Assembly (NCBI GenBank): GCA_019135895.1 | Contig: JAGVVH010000498.1 | Coordinates: 1 to 61,912, forward strand | Length of the DNA stretch: 61,912 nt | Direction of reading: 5' to 3' | Source: Bacteroidota bacterium | GTDB taxonomy: Bacteria; Bacteroidota; Bacteroidia; Bacteroidales; WCHB1-69 | Shown: positions 19,359 to 28,299 of the stretch, piece after piece | Layout: each line of letters begins with the position of its first letter | Numbering within the stretch: position 1 is the first letter of the stretch | The notes under the pieces: model-generated | Databases searched by the model: none | Seen by the model: only the letters and a program-made list of their open reading frames with translations | What the model was told of the DNA's origin: nothing | Position numbers and translations under genes: made by a program

Positions 19359-20448
19359 CCATTTCATTTAGGGCAAATGCATAAGCACCTAAGGCAACAG
19401 CATTGCTTGCTCCAATTTTTGAATAGGTAACTCCGATTCTCTTTTCAGGATCATAGGCAACACTTTTATCAGTGCCATAGATATTTATTTTTCGGGAATC
19501 TCCTTTTGCAAATAAGAAAAAATCCTCCGGATTATCCAAGTCATACACATTAAATTGCAATCTGTTAAGAGTATCTCCATTTAAGGTGTTTATGGTACTT
19601 CTTAAAACTTTTAAGACAGAAGGCATAATATATTTGTGTGCAGCTATTAATCCTCCCCCGATAACAACAATTCCGTCTATCAAGGTTACAGCAGTGCCAA
19701 TCGCTTCTCCAGCTATTTCGCCCAATTCTTCAAATGCCCGACAAGCAGCAACAGAATCTCCTTCTTTTTTTCCTTCAGCAACTAAAAAAATATCGTATGG
19801 TTCCAGCTGATGAGAAGCAACTCCGGAATATTCCCCATATAATCTTTTAACAGCACGAACCGAAACTCCCTCTTCAACAATAATATCATGATGTTTTGAA
19901 TGGGGAAGGCAAAATATTTCAGAGCATGAGTTATCACCGATATGCATATTTCCGTTAACAGTAAATCCAAATCCGAAGCCTGTTCCAAGAGTAAAACCCA
20001 CAAGATTTTTATACAGCTTGCTACTTCCCGATTGCAGCAATTTTTCATTAATATGGGGAAGTACTCCAGCTAATGCTTCTCCATAGACAAAAAGGTCGGC
20101 ATCATTATTGATAAAGACCGGAATTCCAAATTTATATTCCAAATAGGGGCCAAGAGCTACTCCGTTTCGAAATGAGGGAAAATTTGGAAGATAACCTCCT
20201 ATTATGCCATTCGGATAATCAGCCGGGCCCGGGAATGCAAAACTAATTGCAGCCGGAGGGCAATTTAACTGACTACTTACTTCAGTGAATCCTTCAACTA
20301 ACGTTTCTAAGCAACGTTCCAGATTGTCCGAATTAGAAGGTTTGGTGATTGGATTTATAATAGATTTGTTTCCGGAGATTGCATTGAAAACAAAATTTGT
20401 TCCTCCGGCATCCAGTGTAATTACAACTCTTTTATCATCATTATACAT
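19345..20448 (-). CDS. ROK family sugar kinase
   Basis: 367 residues with an actin-like sugar kinase fold: phosphate motif LDAGGTNFVF at the N-terminus, FPGPADYPNG, the catalytic region FINNDADLFVYGEAL with the essential Asp, LGTGFGFG, and VVIGGGL. The usual ROK zinc motif (CxCGxxGC) is absent; in its place is NSCSEIFCLPHSKHHD. It phosphorylates a hexose or aminosugar in the cytoplasm; exact specificity is not readable. It is divergent from a sugar-permease-like MFS transporter, with adjacent promoters, suggesting the two act together on one sugar. Confidence 0.85.
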   Translation of the reverse strand: MYNDDKRVVITLDAGGTNFVFNAISGNKSIINPITKPSNSDNLERCLETLVEGFTEVSSQLNCPPAAISFAFPGPADYPNGIIGGYLPNFPSFRNGVALGPYLEYKFGIPVFINNDADLFVYGEALAGVLPHINEKLLQSGSSKLYKNLVGFTLGTGFGFGFTVNGNMHIGDNSCSEIFCLPHSKHHDIIVEEGVSVRAVKRLYGEYSGVASHQLEPYDIFLVAEGKKEGDSVAACRAFEELGEIAGEAIGTAVTLIDGIVVIGGGLIAAHKYIMPSVLKVLRSTINTLNGDTLNRLQFNVYDLDNPEDFFLFAKGDSRKINIYGTDKSVAYDPEKRIGVTYSKIGASNAVALGAYAFALNEMDKKK

Positions 20449-20467
20449 ATAACTTGTTTTTATAAAA

Positions 20468-20475
20468 CAAAAATA
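20468..20475 (-). promoter_or_regulatory. -7 promoter box (TATTTTTG) for the ROK kinase
   Basis: Minus-strand TAnnTTTG match 20 bases before the ATG at 20448. The divergent MFS promoter is 61 bases away. Confidence 0.6.
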
Positions 20476-20535
20476 ATAAAATGAGCATTGATCATGAATA
20501 AAAATAGAAATTTTAAATTTAAATTGATATTTTCA

Positions 20536-20543
20536 TATTTTTG
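20536..20543 (+). promoter_or_regulatory. -7 promoter box (TATTTTTG) for the MFS transporter
   Basis: TAnnTTTG match 28 bases before the ATG at 20572. Confidence 0.6.
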
Positions 20544-20571
20544 CTCTATAATAATTAATAAAGAATAGTAT

Positions 20572-21753
20572 ATGAAAAACAAAGGCAATCTGATTGTTTT
20601 ATTACCGCTTTTTTTCAGTTTTTTTGTTATGGGTTTTGTTGATGTAGTTGGTATATCAACGAGTTATGTAAAGGCTCAGTTTAATCTTTCAGAGCAGGTT
20701 TCAGGTTTTTTACCCTCTATGGTTTTTTTATGGTTTCTTTTGTTAGGTATTCCAACCGGCTCGTTGATGAATAAAATAGGAAGAAAAAATACTGTTTTGT
20801 TGAGCATGGTGATTACTTTTGTCGGAATGATTTTGCCGTTTTTTACCTTAAATAACTTAAACATTTATGTTTGCTATATAGCGTTTGCCTTGCTTGGGAT
20901 TGGAAATGCCATTCTTCAGGTTTCATTGAATCCTTTATTATCAAATATTGTCAAGGGAAATTCACTTACAAGTGCTTTAACTGGAGGACAAGTAGTAAAA
21001 GCAATATCTTCATTTTGCGGTCCCTTTATTGCGCTCTTTGCCGCTACGTTTTTAGATAATTGGCTATATCTATTTCCTATTTTTGGGGGAATTACGCTAA
21101 TTTCACTTTTTTGGCTTTTCTTAACTCCTATTGAAAAAGAGCAGCCAAGCAGTTCTACTTCTTTGAAAGAAGCCTTTGCTCTATTAGGAAATAAAAAGAT
21201 TTTGCTCCTCTTTTTAGGAATTGTTGCTGTTGTGGGTATTGATGTTGGCATGAATACTGTTTCCGGAAAATTAATAATAGAATTTTTAGGACTTGACCCT
21301 TTATCTAAAGAATCGGTAGACCAAGTCAGTTATGTTCCTTCTCTCTATTTTGCCTGTCGTACAATTGGCGCATTTATCGGAACAGCATTATTGGTCAAAA
21401 TAAATTCTATCAAGTACTTTAGAATACATATTTTAATAGCATTGGTAGCCTTAATATTTCTTTTCTTCTTACCATCACAACTGGGAATACTCATCTTGAT
21501 TGGTTTGGTAGGGTATGCCTGTTCAACAATTTTTTCTATTATTTTTTCAGCATCTATACTATCAATGCCCGATAAAACAAATGAAATTTCCGGATTGATG
21601 GTTACCGGTATTGTTGGCGGGGCAATTCTTCCTCCTTTAATGTCATGGGGAACTTTGCTTACAAGTGGTCGTCAATTTGGAGCTCTCCTGGTTTTGCTTG
21701 TTGCAATTGTATATTTAATATTTCTTGCATTCCATTTAAAAAAGACTACTTAG
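20572..21753 (+). CDS. MFS transporter, probable sugar permease
   Basis: 393 residues and about 12 hydrophobic segments. The first helix (FFVMGFVDVVGISTSYVK) and the loop 2-3 motif GSLMNKIGRKNTVLLSM are typical of the major facilitator fold; the layout resembles the fucose/glucose-galactose permease group common in Bacteroidetes. Inference: proton-coupled sugar uptake in the inner membrane, feeding the divergent ROK kinase. It ends 18 bases from the convergent LytTR regulator gene. Confidence 0.82.
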   Translation: MKNKGNLIVLLPLFFSFFVMGFVDVVGISTSYVKAQFNLSEQVSGFLPSMVFLWFLLLGIPTGSLMNKIGRKNTVLLSMVITFVGMILPFFTLNNLNIYVCYIAFALLGIGNAILQVSLNPLLSNIVKGNSLTSALTGGQVVKAISSFCGPFIALFAATFLDNWLYLFPIFGGITLISLFWLFLTPIEKEQPSSSTSLKEAFALLGNKKILLLFLGIVAVVGIDVGMNTVSGKLIIEFLGLDPLSKESVDQVSYVPSLYFACRTIGAFIGTALLVKINSIKYFRIHILIALVALIFLFFLPSQLGILILIGLVGYACSTIFSIIFSASILSMPDKTNEISGLMVTGIVGGAILPPLMSWGTLLTSGRQFGALLVLLVAIVYLIFLAFHLKKTT

Positions 21754-21771
21754 GATCCCGCAAATATACCC

Positions 21772-22530
21772 TTATTCATTATCAATAAACCTTCTCAGAT
21801 CAGCATAATAATTTTTTGAAATCTTCATTGTTTCATTTTGAATTACCAGAAGATTTTTGTCAATTTTATCAATCTTGTCGAGATTAATGATGCTAGAATT
21901 ATTTATTCTCACAAAATTATCTTGTGGAAGTATATTTAAAAATTTTTTCAGAGAGGAATTGTGAAAATAGTTTTTTTTATTCGTCAAATATATTTTAGAA
22001 TCACAACCTGCATTTTTAATGTACAATATTTCATCAAAATAGACTTTTACTGATGTTTTTTTATGTCTTAAAAAAATGAATTTTCGTTGAGGAACAATTC
22101 CTTTTCTACGAATGTAGGTCAAGTTAGATTCAGAAGCCACCAACAAATTTGATTTTACACAAAGAGAATTCATTAATTTGAATATTTTGCTAATTTTTTT
22201 ACAGAAATACTCCATTGTCAAATGGTCCGAATAGATAACATCACTAAAACCACTATCCAATAGTTTTTGCGTAACGAGAACATCCGAAGATATTGCTATT
22301 AAAAAAGGAGCATTGTTAATTTGGCTAATCAAATCTATTGATTGCTCCCAATTTTCTTCAATTTCAATCACAAAGATATCCGGATTTCTTTGGTTAAACC
22401 TTTCAATTAGATCCACCCTATCTTTAAAATTATCTATAATTTCAATGGAATGGAATTGATTGAGACACTCGACGATAAGTTCATTGACTCTTTTGCTTTT
22501 AATAAATAGAACACTTGTTAATTTTTTCAT
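21772..22530 (-). CDS. LytTR-family DNA-binding regulator with a degenerate receiver domain
   Basis: 252 residues. Residues 1-120 have the strand/helix rhythm of a response-regulator receiver but lack its active site: the usual Asp pair after strand 1 is Lys-Ser (VLFIKSKR), the phospho-acceptor position in PDIFVIEI is Glu56 instead of Asp, and the conserved C-terminal Lys is missing (GFSDVIYSDHL). Residues about 150-250 form a LytTR domain (FDEILYIKNAG, then DNFVRINNSSIINLDKID), which binds DNA through beta strands. Inference: a phosphorylation-independent regulator, with Glu as a possible phospho-mimic. No histidine kinase is adjacent. Targets unknown. Confidence 0.85.
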   Translation of the reverse strand: MKKLTSVLFIKSKRVNELIVECLNQFHSIEIIDNFKDRVDLIERFNQRNPDIFVIEIEENWEQSIDLISQINNAPFLIAISSDVLVTQKLLDSGFSDVIYSDHLTMEYFCKKISKIFKLMNSLCVKSNLLVASESNLTYIRRKGIVPQRKFIFLRHKKTSVKVYFDEILYIKNAGCDSKIYLTNKKNYFHNSSLKKFLNILPQDNFVRINNSSIINLDKIDKIDKNLLVIQNETMKISKNYYADLRRFIDNE

Positions 22531-22563
22531 AGAATATTTTTTATAATATCAATTAAAATGCCG

Positions 22564-22571
22564 CAAAAATA
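22564..22571 (-). promoter_or_regulatory. -7 promoter box (TATTTTTG) for the LytTR regulator
   Basis: Minus-strand TAnnTTTG match 34 bases before the ATG at 22530. The rest of the 278-base gap up to ftsZ is very AT-rich with nothing else recognised. Confidence 0.6.
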
Positions 22572-22808
22572 TAATTTAATTTCAAATAAATAGCTTAATA
22601 ATTTGTAAAAAATAACAATTATAGTAAAAACGCCTTAAAATGTTATTGTTAGTGCTTAAAAAAATATTATTTTGATAATAAAAAAATTTTTTAAACAAAT
22701 GATATAATCAAAAATCTGATTCTCTTAACAAATAATTAAGCCATATTTTTTAGAATCATTCAAATAAATATTTAAAAAAAGAAATATTTTACTTCAAAAG
22801 CACTTCAA

Positions 22809-24278
22809 TTAATCCGGTATATCTTTAAACAATGCCTGTGTGTCATCTTCGATTTCAAACTCGGGGAAATTGCGAGAAACAGTCATTGTATTACATTCTT
22901 TCTTTTCTTCTCGCCTGTTTCTCAGAATAGCAGGAGTTTCTGTCAAAAAGTTAAACTCGTCATTATTCTCATATCTGGGGTCATTAAAAGTACTTACCGG
23001 ATTTGCCTGAGGAATATTAATGGTACCATTATTAATTGTAGAAGCTTTGGCTTCAAAATTAAATTTGTTATCAATATTATTTTCAGGTTTGTTTGATGGA
23101 AAATCAGAAATTGTATTTAAATTGTCATGTTGAGGTGTGAATATATTATCGGATTCAACAAAATTAAAAGGACTATTGGGATCCGGAATTTTATTCATAT
23201 TATCAAAGAAATCTTCTGTATTATCTTGACTATTGTCAGGGATTGTATTTTCGTCAAGTTTTACAAATTGTTCATCAATAGCAAGATTTACTGTGTTTGT
23301 TTTTTCTTTAGTATTATAGTGAGTGATAATAACCGAAAGTTTTATTGAATTTCCTAGTGAATCATCCTTTGCGTGTCCCCAAATGACATCGGAATGTTGC
23401 GTTTTGAGATGTTCAAATTTTTCAGTAAGGGTATCCAATTCGGAGATTTTCAGAGGTTCAGCACTTCCGTAACTGATAAAAAATAAAAAGTTCTTTGCAT
23501 TTGTTACCAAATCTTCATTAAGTAAAGGACAAGTAAGGACTTTATCCACAACTTCTTCCACACGATTTTCACCGCTAGCTTGAGCAAGACCAAGCATGGC
23601 GGGACCACTGTCTTTCATAATGGTTTCAATATCATTAAAATCAATATTCTGATCAGCATTGACAGTTATCAATTCTGCAATACATTGTACTGCATTTTTA
23701 AGAACATCATCTGCGTATCCGAAAGCAGCATCCAATGTTTCATCATTATAATATTTGATAATATTTTGATTTTTTACTACTATCAATGAGTCAACATATT
23801 TCTGCATTTCCTCAATTCCTTCACGAGCAAGTCGTGCGCGAGTTTCGCCTTCAAATTTAAAGGGGAAAGTCACCACACCAATAGTGAGGATACCCATATC
23901 TTTTGCAATTTGAGCAATTACGGGAGCTGCCCCGGTTCCTGTTCCTTTTCCCATTCCAGCAGTGATAAAAAGCATTTTGGTATCTTTTCCTATAAATTCA
24001 ATAATTTTCTCACGGCTGTTAAGGGCGTATTCACGTGCAACATCGGGTTTAGCCCCGGCTCCCAGTCCTGAATCCCCCAAAACCAGCTTAGAAGGAACTT
24101 GATTAGATTCGAGAACTTGTCGATCTGTATTGCAAATCAGAAAATCCACCCCGATAATACCTTCACTGTACATATGTTTTACAGCATTTCCACCGCCACC
24201 GCCAACACCAATAACTTTGATAATGGAATTGTTTATTTTCTTTCCATAGTCGGGGGTAAATTCAATCTTTTCTCTCAT
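22809..24278 (-). CDS. ftsZ: Cell division protein FtsZ
   Basis: 489 residues. The GTPase core (about 15-330) shows VIGVGGGGGNAVKHM, GAGAKPDVARE, the tubulin-type signature region TAGMGKGTGTGAAP, and the T7-loop region NVDQ/DFNDIETIMKDSGPAMLG. A long acidic, Asn-rich linker (about 335-450) leads to a C-terminal segment with NFPEFEIEDDTQALFKDIP, the usual docking tail position. The canonical signature is GGGTGTG; here one Gly is Lys (GKGTGTG). FtsZ polymerises into the division ring. The gene lies in the order ftsQ-ftsA-ftsZ on the minus strand. Confidence 0.96.
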   Translation of the reverse strand: MREKIEFTPDYGKKINNSIIKVIGVGGGGGNAVKHMYSEGIIGVDFLICNTDRQVLESNQVPSKLVLGDSGLGAGAKPDVAREYALNSREKIIEFIGKDTKMLFITAGMGKGTGTGAAPVIAQIAKDMGILTIGVVTFPFKFEGETRARLAREGIEEMQKYVDSLIVVKNQNIIKYYNDETLDAAFGYADDVLKNAVQCIAELITVNADQNIDFNDIETIMKDSGPAMLGLAQASGENRVEEVVDKVLTCPLLNEDLVTNAKNFLFFISYGSAEPLKISELDTLTEKFEHLKTQHSDVIWGHAKDDSLGNSIKLSVIITHYNTKEKTNTVNLAIDEQFVKLDENTIPDNSQDNTEDFFDNMNKIPDPNSPFNFVESDNIFTPQHDNLNTISDFPSNKPENNIDNKFNFEAKASTINNGTINIPQANPVSTFNDPRYENNDEFNFLTETPAILRNRREEKKECNTMTVSRNFPEFEIEDDTQALFKDIPD

Positions 24279-24333
24279 AGTAATATTTTTTTCAATTATA
24301 AATTCGAATTATTAATTAAGCAATGGCAAACAA

Positions 24334-25668
24334 TTAGGATGTTTTCTCTATGATACTTTCAAAAAATTTCTGAATAGATTTAAAGACTCCGTCCATAATT
24401 GGCTTTCCGCCATTTTCAGGATTTTTTCTGGTTTGTTTTACAGAAACAGGTTCTTCATTTATGCTATCGTTCACAGCAACAACATTATTATTCTCTTCAA
24501 TTCCATATTTTAACAGTCCAAGAGAAGTGGCATACATAGGATGTCTCAGTTCTGAAGGCAAAGAATTCACATATCCAATTTCAGGAACTCCGATTCTTAC
24601 CGGTTTTTGAAAAGTATATTGAGAAAGTTCCTTAATATGTTTCAAGGTTGCTCCGCCTCCGGTAAGGACTGCTCCTGCCAAAAGTTTAGATGAATATCCG
24701 GAGGCATCAATGGCTCTTTTAATTTCATTTATAATATCTTCCTGAACTCTGGCATTTATAATTTGAGCAAGCGAGGTTTCACTAATATTGACAGGTTGAA
24801 TCCCGTTTATTTGGGGAATTGTAATGAAATTATTTTTGTTACTTTTTTGAACAATGCAGGTCCCGTAAGTTGTCTTTAATTTTTCGGCCATTTCTTCGGT
24901 AATATTACATACCTTTGAAATATCTTTAGTAATAATATTTCCCCCGATAGGAATAACTCTTGTAAACACAGGCTTTCCGTCAAGAAAAATAGCCAAGTCT
25001 GTAGTTCCGCCACCGATATCGATCAGAGCTACTCCCTGTTTTTTTTCTTCTTGGGTAAGACAAGACAAACCGGATGCTATCGGTTCTAAAATAATATTCA
25101 TCACATCAAGGTCAGCTTCATTTACACAACGAATAATCTTTTTAATTTCAACTTCATTGCCGGTAATTATTTGAAAATAACCTTCTACCAACTCTCCCAG
25201 TTCGCCAACCGGTTCGGAGGTTTCTCTAAATCTGTCAATAATAAATTTCTGTGGAATTACACTTACAATTGTTTCCCCCGGATCAACGGATATGTGCTCC
25301 AGATCATCAACCATCTTATCAATCTCTTCTTGGCGGATAATCTCCTCCTTGCCATTTCTGCGGGCTATAGAATGTTTAAATTCCATACTTTTTATATGCC
25401 GACCGGCAACTCCGACAAATACGTTTTCAATTTGTTGATTTGCACGTTCAATGGCAATTCCTTTTGAGGAATTAATACCGTCAACCGTTTTGGTTATATT
25501 GTATATCAATCCATGTTGAACTCCGGTAGATTCGCCTTTTCCAAATCCTAAAACATCAATTTTGCCGTCTGAGTTTTTATATCCTATTATAGTCGCAATT
25601 TTAGTTGTCCCTATATCAAGTCCCACTACTATTTTCGGGCAAGCATCATTTGTAGATTTACTTTTCAT
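24334..25668 (-). CDS. ftsA: Cell division protein FtsA
   Basis: 444 residues. Actin-like fold with VGLDIGTTKIATIIG at the N-terminus, the SHS2 (1C) domain around residues 90-170, ALIDIGGGTTDLAIF and VLTGGGATLKH. The C-terminal end (FKSIQKFFESIIEKTS) is an amphipathic membrane-binding helix, which tethers FtsZ to the membrane. Normal length. Spacing to ftsQ is 18 bases and to ftsZ 55 bases. Confidence 0.95.
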   Translation of the reverse strand: MKSKSTNDACPKIVVGLDIGTTKIATIIGYKNSDGKIDVLGFGKGESTGVQHGLIYNITKTVDGINSSKGIAIERANQQIENVFVGVAGRHIKSMEFKHSIARRNGKEEIIRQEEIDKMVDDLEHISVDPGETIVSVIPQKFIIDRFRETSEPVGELGELVEGYFQIITGNEVEIKKIIRCVNEADLDVMNIILEPIASGLSCLTQEEKKQGVALIDIGGGTTDLAIFLDGKPVFTRVIPIGGNIITKDISKVCNITEEMAEKLKTTYGTCIVQKSNKNNFITIPQINGIQPVNISETSLAQIINARVQEDIINEIKRAIDASGYSSKLLAGAVLTGGGATLKHIKELSQYTFQKPVRIGVPEIGYVNSLPSELRHPMYATSLGLLKYGIEENNNVVAVNDSINEEPVSVKQTRKNPENGGKPIMDGVFKSIQKFFESIIEKTS

Positions 25669-25686
25669 AAATTGAAGATTAATAAA

Positions 25687-26445
25687 TTATCTCTTTTTTG
25701 CAATTACTCTGTTTTTATATCTTACATCCAACAATGCATATTGATCCATCCCCACATAAGCCAATCCATTCTTATAGGTTTCTTTTAAATTAAAGAGTTT
25801 TTCTGCGGCATTTCTTTCGTCCCCGAAAAGAATAATATGCTTTCCTAATGTAGGAATTATCTCGATATTGTTTTGGTCATTTACATAAAGCTGACGAAAT
25901 TGTGCAGCGTAAAATTCATTTTTTTCAATCAGTTTTGCAATTCTGAAAATAGAAGAAATCATCGATTTATCTCCTATGCGACGATTAGGCTTATATTGAG
26001 TTGTAATATTTCCGTTTGCAATAATCAAATTTTCCCTTACTTTAGCAGAGTAGGGTAAAAAATTGCCGTTTTCATCAAGATAATACTGTTCTCCCCTGAG
26101 AGGATAAACATGCAGTAATAATTTTTTCAGCGTTATGTCAATTACAGCACTTCTTTTTTGGAAATAAATTTTGTTGGTTTGAAGGATAAAAGGATTTTGA
26201 GCAATTGCAGCTGAAACCTCTCCAAAATCAATTTCTTTAAGTTTCTTTCCAATTACCTGAACCCCTGATTTTTTAATCATTGCAATAATGTCGGATTCAG
26301 TGACGCTAGGGGACTCTCCTTCATAATGAATAGTAACCTGAATGTTATCACATTCACGGGATTGCATTTTGACAATGGCTAATATAGCCACACCAATAAT
26401 CCCAATGGTTAATATTATTACCAGAAAAGGTCTGAGCTTAGTCAT
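25687..26445 (-). CDS. ftsQ: Cell division protein FtsQ
   Basis: About 252 residues from the second Met (MTKLRPF); the frame extends 9 codons further upstream. One membrane segment (about residues 6-26) precedes a POTRA-like region (VTIHYEGESPSVTESDIIAM) and an FtsQ domain with YLDENGNFLPYS and the C-terminal YVGMDQYALLDVRYKNRV. FtsQ is a bitopic divisome protein. In most bacteria murC lies just upstream; here the upstream neighbours are pyrB-pyrI. Confidence 0.88.
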   Translation of the reverse strand: MTKLRPFLVIILTIGIIGVAILAIVKMQSRECDNIQVTIHYEGESPSVTESDIIAMIKKSGVQVIGKKLKEIDFGEVSAAIAQNPFILQTNKIYFQKRSAVIDITLKKLLLHVYPLRGEQYYLDENGNFLPYSAKVRENLIIANGNITTQYKPNRRIGDKSMISSIFRIAKLIEKNEFYAAQFRQLYVNDQNNIEIIPTLGKHIILFGDERNAAEKLFNLKETYKNGLAYVGMDQYALLDVRYKNRVIAKKR

Positions 26446-26611
26446 TGTAGAAAATACTCTTATCGTTAGCATACAAAAATAAAAGATTTTTCATAAACAT
26501 TATTTTTGAGATTGCTTAATAATAAACAATATAATGTTGATATTTTAATCCCTTAAAAGACTAATAGTTAAACAAAAACAAAATGAAATTGAGTCAAAAA
26601 AATAAAAGAAA

Positions 26612-26647
26612 ATCGGTGATTTTTATAAATATTCAAAAATCATCGAT
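26612..26647 (-). terminator. Rho-independent terminator after pyrI
   Basis: ATCGGTGATTTTT (26612-26624) pairs with AAAAATCATCGAT (26635-26647), 13 bp with one G-T wobble, followed on the minus strand by a T-rich tract. It separates pyrBI from ftsQ. Confidence 0.75.
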
Positions 26648-26659
26648 GCCTAATCATTT

Positions 26660-27091
26660 TCACTTTGGATAAGGAATCACTATATCATCGCAGTATTCAC
26701 AACGGTAGGACCGCTTTTCTTTATCTACAAGGTGAAAAACTTGATCGAAATAGGTTTCAATAGAAGTGACACAACGGGGATTTTTACAAATGATAATATT
26801 CTTAACAACTTTTGGGACTTCGAGTTTTACTTTTTGAGTAATTTTACCATCTTCAATTATATTGATGGTAATATGTGGATCTATCAATCCCAAAAAATCA
26901 TAATCAATATCAATGGCATTGTTAATTTTTATGATATCCTTTTTACCCATTATCTTACTGAAAGCATTGTGAATCAGGGCAACAGTATATTCGGCTTTAT
27001 CTAATTTGAGATAATTAAACAATTGGATTCCGTAACCGGCTTGGATATGGTCAATTACAATTCCTTTTTCAATACTGGTAATTTCTAACAT
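26660..27091 (-). CDS. pyrI: Aspartate carbamoyltransferase regulatory subunit
   Basis: 143 residues. The N-terminal allosteric domain ([19 protein letters not shown]) is followed by a zinc domain with all four Cys (CKNPRC and CEYC; spacing C-x4-C and C-x2-C as in E. coli PyrI). It binds nucleotide effectors and couples them to PyrB. The gene starts 10 bases after the pyrB stop. Confidence 0.96.
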   Translation of the reverse strand: MLEITSIEKGIVIDHIQAGYGIQLFNYLKLDKAEYTVALIHNAFSKIMGKKDIIKINNAIDIDYDFLGLIDPHITINIIEDGKITQKVKLEVPKVVKNIIICKNPRCVTSIETYFDQVFHLVDKEKRSYRCEYCDDIVIPYPK

Positions 27092-27101
27092 GATTTGATT
27101 T

Positions 27102-28025
27102 TTAATAAATTCCTAAAAGTTTTAAAATTAACGCCATACGAACAAACATGCCATTTTTAGCCTGAACAAAATATTGAGCGCGGGGATCTGCATCAACATC
27201 GGTGCTTATTTCATTAACACGTGGAAGGGGATGTAAAATGTAAGTGTCCTGTTTGGCATATTTCATTTTATCTATATCCAAAATAAAGCGATCTTTCAAA
27301 CGAATATAATCTTCTTCGTTGAAGAATCTTTCTTTTTGAACACGCGTCATGTATAAAAAGTCAAGTTCACCCATATAAGGTTCCATTTTTTCCACCTCTT
27401 CGAAAGGGATGCCTTTCTTTTTAATAACTTCTTCTCTGATATATTCCGGGACTCTTAATTCTTCAGGAGAAATAAGGACAAATTTCACCCCCTCATAATT
27501 GCTTAAGAACTTGATCAGGGAATGCACAGTTCTGCCAAATTTCAAATCTCCGCAAAAACCGTAAACTTTATTTTCAACATTTCCTTTCAGACATTCAATA
27601 GTTAATATGTCCGTCAGGGTTTGTGTTGGATGCTGATGCCCACCGTCACCGGCATTGATTAGCGGCATAGTAATATACTGATCTGCCACTCTTGGAGCTC
27701 CTTCTTTAGGATGTCTCATAACGGCAATGTCAGCATAGCATTCAATGGTACGAATAGTATCGGCAATACTTTCCCCTTTTGCCGTTGAACTGGAATTTGG
27801 TTCAGAAAAACCAATGATTTTTCCACCAAGTCGTAACATCGCAGCCTCAAAACTGAAACGAGTACGGGTGCTTGGTTCATAAAAAAGAGTTGCTAAGATT
27901 TTACCCTCACAACTCTTACTGTATTTTTCCGGATTCGAAATAATTTGGTGTGCCAAATCAAATATTTCGCGAAATTCCTCGCGTGTGAAATCCGAAGGAT
28001 CGATTAAACTTCTACCTGCTAACAA
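27102..28025 (-). CDS. pyrB: Aspartate carbamoyltransferase catalytic subunit
   Basis: 307 residues. Carbamoyl-phosphate motif [13 protein letters not shown], the 80s loop ([12 protein letters not shown]), [12 protein letters not shown], and HPLPRVNEI near the C-terminus. It condenses carbamoyl phosphate and aspartate in pyrimidine synthesis. Present with a regulatory subunit, so the enzyme is of the allosteric type. Promoter at 28097-28104. Confidence 0.97.
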   Translation of the reverse strand: MLAGRSLIDPSDFTREEFREIFDLAHQIISNPEKYSKSCEGKILATLFYEPSTRTRFSFEAAMLRLGGKIIGFSEPNSSSTAKGESIADTIRTIECYADIAVMRHPKEGAPRVADQYITMPLINAGDGGHQHPTQTLTDILTIECLKGNVENKVYGFCGDLKFGRTVHSLIKFLSNYEGVKFVLISPEELRVPEYIREEVIKKKGIPFEEVEKMEPYMGELDFLYMTRVQKERFFNEEDYIRLKDRFILDIDKMKYAKQDTYILHPLPRVNEISTDVDADPRAQYFVQAKNGMFVRMALILKLLGIY

Positions 28026-28096
28026 AATAATTTCCTCCTTTGCTTTTTAAAGGTTATGTGACTGATTAAAATAAAATACATCTTGAAAAGTTTTGG

Positions 28097-28104
28097 CAAA
28101 AATA
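28097..28104 (-). promoter_or_regulatory. -7 promoter box (TATTTTTG) for pyrBI
   Basis: Minus-strand TAnnTTTG match about 72 bases before the pyrB ATG, giving a longer leader than most genes here. No attenuator was recognised. The remaining AT-rich sequence up to 28299 shows nothing else. Confidence 0.55.
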
Positions 28105-28299
28105 CAAAAAATAATTTTTTTTTAGATTTAACACTTTCATTTTTTTGCTAATATATTGTCTGTCAGAATTATATTTTTTGGTTGCTGATATATATTGAAA
28201 TCCGGAAATTTTTTTTGCTCATATTTAAGTCCCAAAATTGAAAGCAATAACTGAACTTTCTATAACTGAATTGGATACAAATGAATTAAGATTATTTCC

